Source of the DNA: JBARDN01 sp050736695
GTDB taxonomy: Bacteria > Desulfobacterota > Binatia > Binatales > Binataceae
Direction: 5' to 3'
Assembly (NCBI GenBank): GCA_050736695.1
Contig: JBOHWH010000135.1
Coordinates: 1-64,000, forward strand
Length of the DNA: 64,000 bases
The position numbers and the translations under genes are program-made. This document shows positions 1 through 7,714 of this stretch, one piece after another; positions within the stretch are counted from its first letter, which is position 1, and the number at the start of each line of letters is the position of its first letter. Under the pieces are notes generated by a model. The model saw only the letters and a program-made list of their open reading frames with translations. It was not told the DNA's origin and made no database searches.

Positions 1-83
1 CTGCGAAGGCGATGGTACTATCGACTTTTCGATCCGAACACTCACGCGCCGTCGCGCGCACGGCCAACTCCAAGGAGATACCC

Positions 84-692
84 ATGAAACTCTACTATGC
101 ACCGGGCGCATGTTCTCTATCGCCGCACATCGTCGCGACCGAAGCGGGCGTGCCGGTCGAGCTGGAAAAGGTCGACCTCGCGAAACATCGCACGGAAAGC
201 GGCAAGGATTTCACCACCATCAATCCCAAGGGCTACGTGCCGGCGCTGCAACTCGACGACGGCAGCGTCCTTACCGAAGGACCCGCAATTGTGCAGTACC
301 TCGCCGATCAGAAGCCCTCGAGCGGACTCGCGCCGGCCAACGGCACCATCGATCGCTATCGAGCCCAGGAGTGGCTGAACTTTATCGGTACCGAGCTGCA
401 CAAGAGCTTCGGACCGCTCTTCAACCCCGCGACACCAGACGCGGTCAAAGAGATGTCAAAGGCCAATATCACAAAGCAGCTCGCCTATCTGAACGATCAG
501 CTCGCGAATCGGCTGTACCTGGTGGGCGATCATTTTACAGTCGCCGATGCGTACGCTTTCACGATCGTGAACTGGACCAATTTCGTGAAGATCGATCTGA
601 AGCCGTATCCGAACCTCGCCGCTTACATGCAGCGGGTCAGTGCACGTCCCAAGGTGCAGGAGACGCTCAAGTCCGAGGGCCTGATGAAGTAG
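84..692 (+). CDS. gstA: Glutathione S-transferase, beta-class-like
   Basis: The product (203 residues) is a cytosolic glutathione transferase that conjugates glutathione to electrophiles or reduces peroxides. It opens with the thioredoxin-fold start MKLYYAPGACSLSPH, whose Cys10 is the residue typical of bacterial beta-class enzymes. The GSH-site motif around TEGPAIVQYLAD follows, then an all-helical C-terminal domain with FTVADAYAF. The ATG at 84 is chosen because AAGGAGA lies just upstream and the protein then matches the usual length of about 200; an upstream in-frame ATG at 12 would add an unconserved tail. It stands alone, with cassette copy A convergent to it. Family assignment is firm; the substrate is unknown. 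Confidence 0.93.
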   Translation: MKLYYAPGACSLSPHIVATEAGVPVELEKVDLAKHRTESGKDFTTINPKGYVPALQLDDGSVLTEGPAIVQYLADQKPSSGLAPANGTIDRYRAQEWLNFIGTELHKSFGPLFNPATPDAVKEMSKANITKQLAYLNDQLANRLYLVGDHFTVADAYAFTIVNWTNFVKIDLKPYPNLAAYMQRVSARPKVQETLKSEGLMK

Positions 693-763
693 TTTCGCCG
701 CGGTGCACTTGATTGCGCCACCAGGCACGAGCAAGTTGTGACGCTCTTCAACGAATGAGACGA

Positions 764-790
764 GGCCGGACCCCTTCGAGGAGTCCGGCC
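764..790 (-). terminator. Terminator of Zn-ribbon gene copy A
   Basis: An 8-bp perfect stem (GGCCGGAC with GTCCGGCC) surrounds a loop containing TTCGA. It lies 26 bases after the stop codon of the Zn-ribbon gene on the minus strand. The same hairpin, with changed but still paired bases, follows copy C. The T tract is weak. Confidence 0.7.
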
Positions 791-815
791 CCAATGACAT
801 TGTTGCGCCGCGAAA

Positions 816-1082
816 CTACTTCGCGGCCTTCGTCTTCCGAGTGCGCGTGGCCTTCTTGCGCGCGGCCGAACCGTAGCGCTTCTTGAAGCAGGCGCGGCAG
901 CGGGCGTCGCGTCGCTTCTTGAACGACGGCGCGAGATCGCCGCTGCCGCAATATCGGCAGACCAACTTCTCCGCTTTGGCCGCCGCACGCGATGACCGCG
1001 ATGGCCGAGGTGCGTCCTTCCTGTTTTTCGAGGGCAGCGCCGGCGGCGGCGGAGCAGCGACGGGTTTGGTATTCGCGTTCAC
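816..1082 (-). CDS. Basic Zn-ribbon mini-protein, copy A
   Basis: This 88-residue protein belongs to no family I can name. Residues 1-38 are rich in Pro, Ala, Ser and Lys and look disordered. A four-cysteine Zn ribbon follows at about 41-66 (CRYCGSGDLAPSFKKR, then CRAC), and the tail of about 20 residues is almost only Lys, Arg, Thr and Ala, like a histone H1 tail. The ribbon resembles the Cys4 knuckle in front of HNH or endonuclease VII domains, but no nuclease domain is present. The start is GTG at 1082 with GAAGGAGAA upstream, identical in all copies. A role in nucleic-acid binding is inferred from charge and the ribbon only. Confidence 0.8.
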   Translation of the reverse strand: MNANTKPVAAPPPPALPSKNRKDAPRPSRSSRAAAKAEKLVCRYCGSGDLAPSFKKRRDARCRACFKKRYGSAARKKATRTRKTKAAK

Positions 1083-1184
1083 GTGGTTCTCCTTCTCGGG
1101 CTGGCGCTTAGGCGCGACCGGCCGTCCTCAGCAGACATCGCTCTGTCGCGCCGACATGGGAAGTCGTCTCGCAAGGCGTGAGGT

Positions 1185-1263
1185 GGGACCCAGGCAAATC
1201 GAGCCGAGAGAGGAATTGGCAGATTTGCGCGAATCGCGCCGAATGAGGCGTTCTCCGGGTCCG
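1185..1263 (-). ncRNA. Conserved tRNA-trailer hairpin domain, copy A
   Basis: Within the trailer between the tRNA CCA and the Zn-ribbon gene, GGACCC pairs with GGGTCC across about 75 bases. Corresponding pairing is kept in copies B and C although bases differ at the inner end of the stem. This suggests a structured RNA, but no known family is recognised. Confidence 0.4.
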
Positions 1264-1328
1264 CGCGCAATCGCAAATCGCGCGCACACGCGCGGGTTTC
1301 GCGCGATTCTCTGAGGTGTCCGAAAACC

Positions 1329-1365
1329 AAGGGACTGGATGGTGGAGCAGAAGGGATTTGAACCC
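1329..1365 (-). repeat. att-like 37-bp repeat with tRNA-Ala 3' fragment (left)
   Basis: These 37 bases are identical to 7704-7740. They hold the last 26 bases of tRNA-Ala (T arm, acceptor strand and CCA) plus 11 bases of trailer. The rest of the tRNA is missing here. A tRNA 3' fragment repeated at the far end is the usual footprint of integration into a tRNA gene. Confidence 0.8.
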
Positions 1366-1432
1366 CCAAGAAAGCTCAGAAAACCTTAGGTTTTTCGGCT
1401 CGAAATGTGTCCCAAAGTGGCCGTTTCGGTGC

Positions 1433-1456
1433 AGTTTGCCCCACGTGGGGCAAACT
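1433..1456. promoter_or_regulatory. 24-bp perfect palindrome
   Basis: AGTTTGCCCCAC is followed immediately by its reverse complement. The site lies 104 bases upstream of the UPF0175 gene and 67 bases inside the left island boundary. It could be an operator for the toxin-antitoxin pair or a recombination site; nothing else identifies it. Confidence 0.5.
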
Positions 1457-1559
1457 CCCCCAAGCCGACGTCAGCTCGGGTTGAGTGGTGGTCATCGAGC
1501 CGTCCACGAGCGTATGATGCGTCTAGACGTTAAGATCGGATCGAGACGAGGCTAGTTTC

Positions 1560-1838
1560 GTGGCTGAGAAGGACTTTCACGTGAGCCTGCCCCAAGAAGT
1601 GATCGGCGGCTTTGGCTGGAACGAATCAGAAGTGCCAAGACGCGTGCGCGAGGCGCTCGTAATGGATCTGTTGCGCCTCGACAAGCTGTCAGAGGCACAA
1701 GCGGCGTCTATTCTGGGATTGGCGCGTTGGGAGCTTCTCGAACTGACGGGACGTTACGATGTACCAGTCGTTCGAATGAGCTCAGAGGAGCTAGATCGCG
1801 AACTCGCCACCGAGGTCAAGCGTAGCGGCGCTCCATGA
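1560..1838 (+). CDS. UPF0175 family antitoxin-like protein
   Basis: This 92-residue protein has the UPF0175 pattern: an N-terminal strand (FHVSLPQEVI), then helices with VREALVMDLLRLDKLSEAQAA, then a helix-turn-helix-like part (ASILGLARWELLEL). Members usually pair with DUF3368 PIN-like proteins and are thought to be DNA-binding antitoxins. The GTG at 1560 is the only sensible start. The stop overlaps the start of the next gene (ATGA), so the two are translationally coupled. Family is clear; the antitoxin role is inferred from the pairing. Confidence 0.82.
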   Translation: MAEKDFHVSLPQEVIGGFGWNESEVPRRVREALVMDLLRLDKLSEAQAASILGLARWELLELTGRYDVPVVRMSSEELDRELATEVKRSGAP

Positions 1839-2314
1839 TCGTCTCCGATGCCGGGCCGATCATAATCTTCGCTCGCATCGGCCAGCTTTCTCTTCTGCGT
1901 GACGTTACCAGTTCTCTGCTGATCCCTGACGCAGTCTACGACGAGATTGTCGTCAAGAAAGGCGGTATGCCTGGCGCGGCCGAAGTCGTTCAGGCGGCGT
2001 GGATTCAGAAAGCTTCTGTTTTAAACCGTTCAACTATAGACGCCTTGCCAAGCGTTCTGCACGAGGGAGAGCGCGAAGCGATCGCCCTTGCCAAGGAGCG
2101 AGGCACACAGATTCTCATTGACGAAATTCGTGCCCGACGCGTCGCGAGTAATCAAGGAATCGAAGTGATCGGAACGCTGCGGATCTTGGCTGATGCGAAA
2201 AGGCTGAAGTTGGTCAACGTCCTTCGTCCGATCATCGTGCAGATGCAATCGAGCGGATACCGCTTCGATCGTAACCTGATCCGACGCTTCCTTGAGCGAA
2301 TCGACGAAGTGTAA
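1835..2314 (+). CDS. DUF3368 PIN-like toxin
   Basis: The product (159 residues) is a PIN-domain-like protein and probable ribonuclease toxin of a VapBC-like pair with the upstream UPF0175 gene. It begins IVSDAGPIIIFARIGQLSLL, whose Asp is the first acidic metal ligand. Later acidic positions are in LHEGEREAIALA and ILIDEIRARRVA, and IEVIGTLRILADAK is the standard C-terminal signature of DUF3368. Full family length suggests it is intact. It overlaps its partner by four bases. RNase activity is inferred from the fold. Confidence 0.83.
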   Translation: MIVSDAGPIIIFARIGQLSLLRDVTSSLLIPDAVYDEIVVKKGGMPGAAEVVQAAWIQKASVLNRSTIDALPSVLHEGEREAIALAKERGTQILIDEIRARRVASNQGIEVIGTLRILADAKRLKLVNVLRPIIVQMQSSGYRFDRNLIRRFLERIDEV

Positions 2315-2425
2315 CAGAATAGTTTCTCGCATACGAATGCTGTCCGCAGACGTTCAGTACACTGAGAAGTCACGAGGCGCCAACTCTCGCCTCTGACCCT
2401 GCTGTAAGATAAAGGTGAAGGCGTG

Positions 2426-3244
2426 ATGGTGGCGGTTGCGGCTCTTCAGGTGCAGACGATTCCGGTTCGACCCCCTCTCAAGTGGGCAGGTGGTAAACGA
2501 TGGCTCGTTCCTCAGCTCGCTGAACTGTGGAAGATGCACCAGGATGGGCGCCTGGTCGAGCCGTTCTGCGGTGGTCTAGCCGTCGCCCTGAGCTTGCGCC
2601 CCGAGCGCGCGCTCTTGAACGACATCAACCCGCACGCAGTGCATTTTTATTCGTGGCTGAAGCAAGGCTTGAAGGTGAATGACGGGCTGGAATTTGACAA
2701 CCGCGAAGCGCTGTATTACGAGCATCGGAAGCGCTTTAACGAGCTGATTTCGGATGGCGGCGCCGACTCGGCCGAAGCGGCGGCGCTTTTCTATTACCTG
2801 AACCGTACCTGCTACAACGGCTTATGCCGTTTCAATTCGAGCGGCTTGTTCAACGTCCCGTTTGGCCGTTACAAACGCATCAACTACAAGCGCGATTTCA
2901 GCAACTACCGCTGCATCTTCGGCGACTGGCAATTCTCGACCGGGGACTTTGAGCAAGTCTCCGTCGAGCCCGACGACTTCCTCTATGCTGATCCGCCGTA
3001 CGACGTGGAATTCAGATCGTATTCAAAGGAAGGTTTCAGCTGGGATGATCAAGTCCGGTTAGGGGAATGGTTGTCAAAGCATAGAGGGCCTACCATTCTA
3101 TCGAATCAGGCGACCGATCGGATCCTGCGGCTGTACAAAAAACTTGGATTCAAGCTCCGCGTGATTGATGCACCGCGCATGATCAACTGCACCGGAGACA
3201 GATCGCCCGCGAAGGAAGTGCTCGCGACCCGCGATCTCGATTAA
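2426..3244 (+). CDS. D12-class DNA adenine methylase (Dam-like)
   Basis: The product (272 residues) is a DNA N6-adenine methyltransferase of the D12 class. The SAM-binding start PLKWAGGKRWLVPQL and VEPFCGGLAVALSL is near residues 17-50, ALLNDINPHAV follows, and the catalytic DPPY motif (LYADPPYDVEF) is near residue 190. A GTG at 2423 directly precedes the ATG; ATG 2426 is preferred because AAGGTG is better spaced from it. The next gene, four bases downstream, is PD-(D/E)XK-like, so this may be the modification half of a type II restriction system. Specificity cannot be read from sequence. Confidence 0.9.
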   Translation: MVAVAALQVQTIPVRPPLKWAGGKRWLVPQLAELWKMHQDGRLVEPFCGGLAVALSLRPERALLNDINPHAVHFYSWLKQGLKVNDGLEFDNREALYYEHRKRFNELISDGGADSAEAAALFYYLNRTCYNGLCRFNSSGLFNVPFGRYKRINYKRDFSNYRCIFGDWQFSTGDFEQVSVEPDDFLYADPPYDVEFRSYSKEGFSWDDQVRLGEWLSKHRGPTILSNQATDRILRLYKKLGFKLRVIDAPRMINCTGDRSPAKEVLATRDLD

Positions 3245-3248
3245 AAGG

Positions 3249-3662
3249 TTGGGGCGAAATACAAATACCGGAGCCGTCCTTGAAAGCATGGTGCTGCCAG
3301 CGCTGAAACGCGGCGGCTATTCCTACCGCAAGCAGGTGCTCGTGGGCTCGCGTCCGGGCGGCGGACCACACAAAGTGGATCTGGCTGCCGAGAAGTCGGG
3401 CGACGACTTTCTAATCTCGATGAAGTGGCAGCAGAGCTCGGGCACCGCCGAACAGAAAGTTCCTTTTGAGATCATCTGCCTCGCCGAAGCGATCAGGGAA
3501 ATTCCGAGCTACAAACGCGGCTACGTCGTTCTTGGTGGACCCGGCTGGACGCTCAGGGAGTACTACGTCGAGAAAATCCAAAAGCATCTCGTCGGCACTG
3601 AAGCTGTCAAGGTTCTTTCGCTTGAGGCCTTCGTTGCGTTAGCCAATGAGGGCAAGCTCTGA
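3249..3662 (+). CDS. PD-(D/E)XK-like nuclease, candidate restriction partner
   Basis: This protein of up to 137 residues has a compact arrangement: KVDLAAEKSGDDFLISMKWQ, that is Asp, then a spaced Ser/Met-Lys-Trp-Gln, followed by SGTAEQKVPFE. This resembles a PD-(D/E)XK core with D and xK but a Ser or Met where Glu or Asp is usual. The reading frame opens at TTG 3249, without a good ribosome site; ATG 3288 is another option. It lies four bases after the adenine methylase on the same strand, which supports a restriction role. Small restriction enzymes of this size exist, but the family is not named with confidence. Confidence 0.55.
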   Translation: MGRNTNTGAVLESMVLPALKRGGYSYRKQVLVGSRPGGGPHKVDLAAEKSGDDFLISMKWQQSSGTAEQKVPFEIICLAEAIREIPSYKRGYVVLGGPGWTLREYYVEKIQKHLVGTEAVKVLSLEAFVALANEGKL

Positions 3663-3688
3663 ACCGGCCGAACGCAAAGATCATCAGC

Positions 3689-4231
3689 TTGGAAACAGAG
3701 ATCGAAGCCAAACGCTCGGAAATAGCCGACAAGATGCGCGCGCTGGGCCGAACACTTGAGTCCGGCGATGATTCGGATCTTCTCGTATGGGTCATTCCGG
3801 GCGCTCTCGCTTGTTCTCACCGACCACTCAGACACCACCCCCGGTATGGCGGAAGTGGTCAGCCAATCTCCTCGAATGCCAAGGCGTTAATCTTGGACTG
3901 GGTAGAGCAGCTCCGGATGGAAGAGATCGCAAGTATCGTCAGCTTTATGCACGAGCGCGATCTTCGATGCTATCGCGAAATCGATTTCCATGGTCTGGAC
4001 CTTCTGGGTTTTCTCGAAAGCGAAGGCTTACGAGTGTGCCGTTTGCCTTGGGAAGATCCGGCGCATAGCAAAACGGAATGGGCAAGGAAACAGGCGACCC
4101 TTCAGCGCGTTCGGAAGGAAGCTCTTGCCGTCTACGATCAGCTCGTAAAGCCTGTGCTATTAATGTGCAGCGCCGGCATCGACCGATCCGCACCCGTTGC
4201 CGCATACATCTGGAAGAATCGCTCTCGCTAG
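3689..4231 (+). CDS. Tyrosine-phosphatase-like protein
   Basis: This 180-residue protein ends with a Cys-phosphatase signature: Cys160-SAGID-Arg166-Ser167, that is C-x5-R-S, in LLMCSAGIDRSAPVAAYI. Upstream, LPWEDPAHSKTE sits where dual-specificity phosphatases carry their general-acid Asp loop, and REIDFHGLDLLGFLESEGL precedes it. The N-terminal 30 residues are charged and helical. The reading frame opens at TTG 3691 or just before, with no clear ribosome site. Substrate is unknown. The assignment rests on the P-loop and its spacing; it could regulate the neighbouring modification genes, but that is speculation. Confidence 0.55.
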   Translation: METEIEAKRSEIADKMRALGRTLESGDDSDLLVWVIPGALACSHRPLRHHPRYGGSGQPISSNAKALILDWVEQLRMEEIASIVSFMHERDLRCYREIDFHGLDLLGFLESEGLRVCRLPWEDPAHSKTEWARKQATLQRVRKEALAVYDQLVKPVLLMCSAGIDRSAPVAAYIWKNRSR

Positions 4232-4783
4232 TTGCTTCAATGTGGCCGCGCTCCGAGGAGCGCGGAATCTCGGCACCCTTGTTTTACATGCCTTTCCGGA
4301 CCGCCAGCCACACCAATCCGTTACGAAACATCCCCAGGAACCAAAGGTTTTCTGGTAGGCCTGACGATGGTCGCCAACCCTCTCCAAACGAACCCACGGC
4401 ACAGAACCGACACAGTTGGAGGCATCACAAGCGGCCCATGAGCATCAGCGGAACCGGCGTTCAAGAGGACACGGACTACCCTGAAACGCGCAGGTGCAAG
4501 GAGTGAAAATATATAATAGCTAGTGTGGCGTCCCGCAAATAAATGTTGGTAGGAAAGTAATTTTCATACGACCGATGCTCAAGAATTCGGCTGTGTTGTG
4601 TAAAGTTATTTGCGGGACGCCACACTAGTTCGAAGGCGAAAAAGGTCCTGACCCAATTAGGCCAGCCCATTCGCCAAATTGGCCCGCGCCCGTCCTCACC
4701 CTACTACCAGGACACTCTCGGATGCGGCACCGGCAATTCGAATCCCGTCCTCTCTGCCATTAAATCTGCTTATGTAAGAGGTT
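4232..4783. other. Gene-poor stretch around a MITE
   Basis: No convincing gene is present. Short open frames lack codon bias and family motifs. The only recognisable object is the 109-bp inverted-repeat element at 4520-4628. Confidence 0.6.
4520..4628. mobile_element. 109-bp MITE with 23-bp perfect terminal inverted repeats
   Basis: Positions 4520-4542 and 4606-4628 are exact reverse complements (CTAGTGTGGCGTCCCGC followed by AAATAA). The 63 bases between them encode nothing. CTAG at both tips suggests the TA-targeting habit of IS630-like elements. No matching transposase is in this window. Confidence 0.85.
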
Positions 4784-5389
4784 ATGTTGATAAGCAGTTT
4801 TAATGGCTACCGCACGCGCCATTCTTCTCTTCCCGCGCAACCGGAGCAAGCCTATCGCACGCGAACAACGAAGGTTTGCGGCGGATTTTCTCTGTTCGCA
4901 AGTGAAGCGGTTCTATTCGTAATCCTGTTCCTAGCGATTGCGCTCATCGATTCGGCCAGTCTCGGCGCGCCGGTAGACCGCGTCGAGATTGCGATATACA
5001 TGTGCAGCGCGCTCGGCATCGGGTTACGCCAAATGCGAGATCATAACTGGCGAGTCGCCGATTCTGACCACGCATGCACGTGGCCGCCGCCCATGACATC
5101 GTATGACAGCATCGTCGCCTCGAAGGCGCGTTCCGGGAACTCGACGCATGCGGCGGCATTTCAGAAACAGAGTAGTGGTGGGAGAGCCGTTGGCAATCGG
5201 GTTTACCGCAACTGTGTATCCCTCTCGCGCGAGTTTGCTGGGGTTTCATTTTTGAAGCCTGATTCAGGTTCGCTCTGACACTCGATGCTTTGCAAACAAA
5301 GCACCAGTTCTGAGTCTCGGTTTCGTGTCGTACCACGGCGGCGCGCTTTAGTGCGGCTCGCGGCCTAGGTGGCGTGCAACCCGCGGACC
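4784..5389. other. No supported gene
   Basis: An open frame at 4784-5278 has one possible membrane stretch, but its composition is unlike neighbouring genes and it shows no family motif. It is treated as non-coding, probably decayed mobile DNA, because integrase debris follows immediately. Confidence 0.5.
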
Positions 5390-5633
5390 CATCGCGACCT
5401 GCTGATGCTTGCGATTGAGGTCGCGTACTCCACGGTTGCCAAGTACATGGCAAGACCGCGTCGCCTTCGCAAGGTTGGAAAACGCTCCTGGGCAATCACG
5501 CCCTACAATCAGACACGGACCCATCTGTCACAGAACAAGTCCGCGCCGGATTTTCGCCGTGCACAGCCGGTCGCCACTGTCGCAGCGTTGTCAATCCTGG
5601 GCGGGGCTGCATCGTCACTACGTTCGGGTTTAG
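5390..5633 (+). pseudogene. Integrase/transposase (rve-type) remnant
   Basis: Two fragments typical of DDE integrases used by many insertion sequences are joined. The first contains the signature IEVAYSTVAKYMARPRR (about 5410-5464). The second is the C-terminal piece with YNQTRTHLSQNKSAPDFR (about 5503-5556), continuing in another frame to GLHRHYVRV at 5633. The middle, with the catalytic DDE core, is absent and there is at least one frameshift, so it is dead. Confidence 0.7.
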
Positions 5634-5970
5634 GTTTCCGACAGGCACAGCCGCCAAGACCCGCGGCGCGTCTGACTCAATCCAAAACCGTAGGACCTAC
5701 CTAAATCGCGAGCGGATAGATTCTGTCACGATTCCTGCTTTCAGCGCCTCTGAAGATCTTTTCTCCATGCATAACCGATGCGAAGGCCGTGCGCGCTCAC
5801 TCGAAGTCGACTGACGGATCGGCTTGGCCGCATGTCCGTCAAGAGCCTCCGTTAGTAAAAAGCCTGCTATTTTCTTGAAGAGCAGCCCCTGTTGAGATAT
5901 TGTTCGTCCCTGCTGTGTGCAACCGGGGCGCAGCTCGATCACTCCACCGCTGACCGGGAAAGGGCTTGTT
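5634..5970. other. Intergenic, nothing recognised
   Basis: This stretch separates the integrase remnant from the next possible secreted protein. No gene, RNA or clear repeat is seen. A promoter for the downstream gene would be expected here but cannot be pinned down. Confidence 0.4.
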
Positions 5971-6765
5971 ATGGCGAAGGACAGAGCGAGCGAATCTGAA
6001 CCCTACTGCGTTCGTAACGCAGCGTATTTCATTGGGCGCATTCTTTCGCTCCTCTTCTGTGCAATGATCTGCTGCATGCCGTTGATCTCTTCGCTTGGCT
6101 GCCGGCCGAAGAAAACGCTTAAGTCTCGCGCGATCTTGCACGAATCAGAGAACGGTGCAGCCGCGCTTACCTATTCCGTTGACCCAAAGAAGGATTTTTC
6201 TTTCAGCGCGAATTTGGACTTACCCGAGGTACGCGGTAATCAGAGTTGGTACTGTGTTTGGATACTTCTCGGAGAATTGAAAAACACGAGTCAGCGTCCT
6301 TCAATGTTACAAGTTGGCTTGATGCGCTGGGATCAAAGCCAATTTCGAGTGCGGCCGTTCATCACCACGGAGGCATCGGGACACGATTTGAACTTCAGGC
6401 CCTTGGCAAACAATCTGTCCGGATCTCATCGATTTGCAATAGCTGGCGATTCTTCGAAAATCGAACTGAGGATGGACGACAAAACACTGATCTCTGTAGC
6501 CCGAGCCGAGTTCTTCAAGGATGACTCGCCGATCTATTTGAAGATAGCGGCGGAAGTGTTCGCGGTCGGAGACATGGTGTCAGGATTGGTTGACCATGTC
6601 GCACTCGTGAGTAATGGAGTCAGAAGAGACCCGCCGATTTCATATGCAGCATTCAAAGACCGGGGTCTCAAGTTCTTATGTAAAGGAAAGGGTCAATGGG
6701 AAGCGACCGGGCAGTTCGATCCGAAACTCCGTTTCGTGCAGTATGTCCCATCTGTATGTCGTTGA
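5971..6765 (+). CDS. Hypothetical exported protein
   Basis: This 264-residue protein of unknown function has a charged N-terminus, then a hydrophobic segment at about 18-43 (RILSLLFCAMICCMPLISSL) ending in GCRPKK. This reads as a signal peptide with a possible but imperfect lipobox. The remainder is soluble and beta-rich without a family I recognise. The ATG at 5971 is preferred over the in-frame 5917 because it places the signal close to the N-terminus. Base composition is lower in GC than core genes, in line with the island setting. Confidence 0.6.
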   Translation: MAKDRASESEPYCVRNAAYFIGRILSLLFCAMICCMPLISSLGCRPKKTLKSRAILHESENGAAALTYSVDPKKDFSFSANLDLPEVRGNQSWYCVWILLGELKNTSQRPSMLQVGLMRWDQSQFRVRPFITTEASGHDLNFRPLANNLSGSHRFAIAGDSSKIELRMDDKTLISVARAEFFKDDSPIYLKIAAEVFAVGDMVSGLVDHVALVSNGVRRDPPISYAAFKDRGLKFLCKGKGQWEATGQFDPKLRFVQYVPSVCR

Positions 6766-6845
6766 AAGGGAGCGTTCTTGCCAAATCATTTTATGGCCCT
6801 AGGTCAGGGAAGCCAAGCATTCTGAGGCGTTATGCAGTTCAGTAA

Positions 6846-7145
6846 TTGGGCCTCGGCACGTTTCATACCGTGGCATCGACGAAGAAGATCCAGTGTGCGC
6901 ACCCTCTGGCGTCGTGCCGCATCGGCGACGATCCCGCGACCTCGGCGCTCGACGATCGCCACGAGCTGCGCGGCCATCCCGGTATCTTCGTCACCGACGG
7001 GTCAAGCGTACCGACCTCGCTGTGCGTGAATCCGTCGCTCACGATCGCGGCGCTCGCCGAGCGCGCGTCGTCGATATTGCTGAGCCGCGCTCACGATTAC
7101 GGCGTTGCGGTCAAGCATCGTGGCGCCATCCCCGCCTTTTCCTGA
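6846..7145 (+). pseudogene. GMC oxidoreductase, C-terminal fragment
   Basis: The frame encodes the C-terminal FAD-proximal domain of a GMC-type (glucose-methanol-choline) flavoprotein. The segments HPLASCRIGDDPATSALDD, HPGIFVTDGSSVPTSL and VNPSLTIAALAERAS are characteristic and in order. The FAD-binding N-terminal 400 or more residues are missing upstream, so only a headless remnant is left. It may derive from a cholesterol-oxidase-like enzyme. Confidence 0.8.
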
Positions 7146-7559
7146 GGCGACGCCCGCTTGGAGACAGGTCGTCTTTAACTTGTGGCGCAACCCTGATCGC
7201 CACGCCGGCAAAAAATGAATGTTCCGGCGGTCACCAAAGACCGTACCCAGTTTCTGATGAAGGAATCTGGAATGAACTGATTATCCGAGGATTGGCCCGT
7301 CGAATTCACGCTTAGACGGCTCGTGAGATTTCAGGGTGGTTTTTCAGGTGTTCCGCCATGCTTCAGTCCGCGTGGTACGCGAGACGTGTGCGCTAAATTT
7401 GCGGCTCTATGGTTGTAGCCGAGCGTGTGGCTGCGGTTCGCGCTGGCCCGTTTGCGCGCGAAAAATGTGGCCCCTTGGGCTGAAGTAACCTATTCCTTTG
7501 GCAATGGTGAGAAATGGGCGCTTACGATCTTCCATTGGGCGCCTCGCGCGGCGTACCCT
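7146..7559. other. Intergenic, nothing recognised
   Basis: No gene or RNA is supported between the oxidoreductase fragment and trailer copy B. The last part lies where cassettes A and C carry the Zn-ribbon leader, but the sequence here has no similarity to them. Confidence 0.5.
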
Positions 7560-7714
7560 GGGACCTAGGCAAATCACGCCGAGAGAGAAATCGGCCGATC
7601 GCGGCGAATCACGCCGAAAGGGACGTTCTCCGGGTCCCTGCGCGATTCAAAATCGCGCGCATGCGCGCGCTTTTCGAGCGATTCTCCGAGGTGGCCGTAA
7701 ACTAAGGGACTGGA
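7560..7714 (-). repeat. tRNA-linked trailer repeat, copy B (no Zn-ribbon gene)
   Basis: Directly after the tRNA-Ala CCA, about 155 bases match the trailers of copies A and C closely, then similarity stops at 7560. The paired ends GGGACC (7560-7565) and GGGTCCC (7632-7638) of the hairpin domain are kept. No Zn-ribbon gene follows, so the trailer is retained independently of the protein. Confidence 0.8.

Larger units (their letters stand above)
728..1343 (-). repeat. tRNA-linked Zn-ribbon cassette, copy A
   Basis: This unit, read on the minus strand, runs from a tRNA 3' end (CCA at 1340-1342) through a trailer of about 250 bases, the Zn-ribbon gene (816-1082), a GC hairpin terminator and about 35 further matching bases ending near 728. 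Copy C at 38687-39302 matches it along its whole length, in the non-coding parts as well as the gene. Only the last 26 bases of the adjacent tRNA remain here. The full tRNA-Ala with a similar trailer lies at 7715-7790. Confidence 0.85.

Noticed and set aside
4784..5278. 164-codon open frame with one hydrophobic stretch
   Set aside because: It lacks a family motif, has irregular composition and lies in decayed mobile DNA; most likely chance.
1082..7560. CRISPR array
   Set aside because: The repeats in the window are few, long and irregularly spaced; no regular repeat-spacer pattern or cas gene is present.
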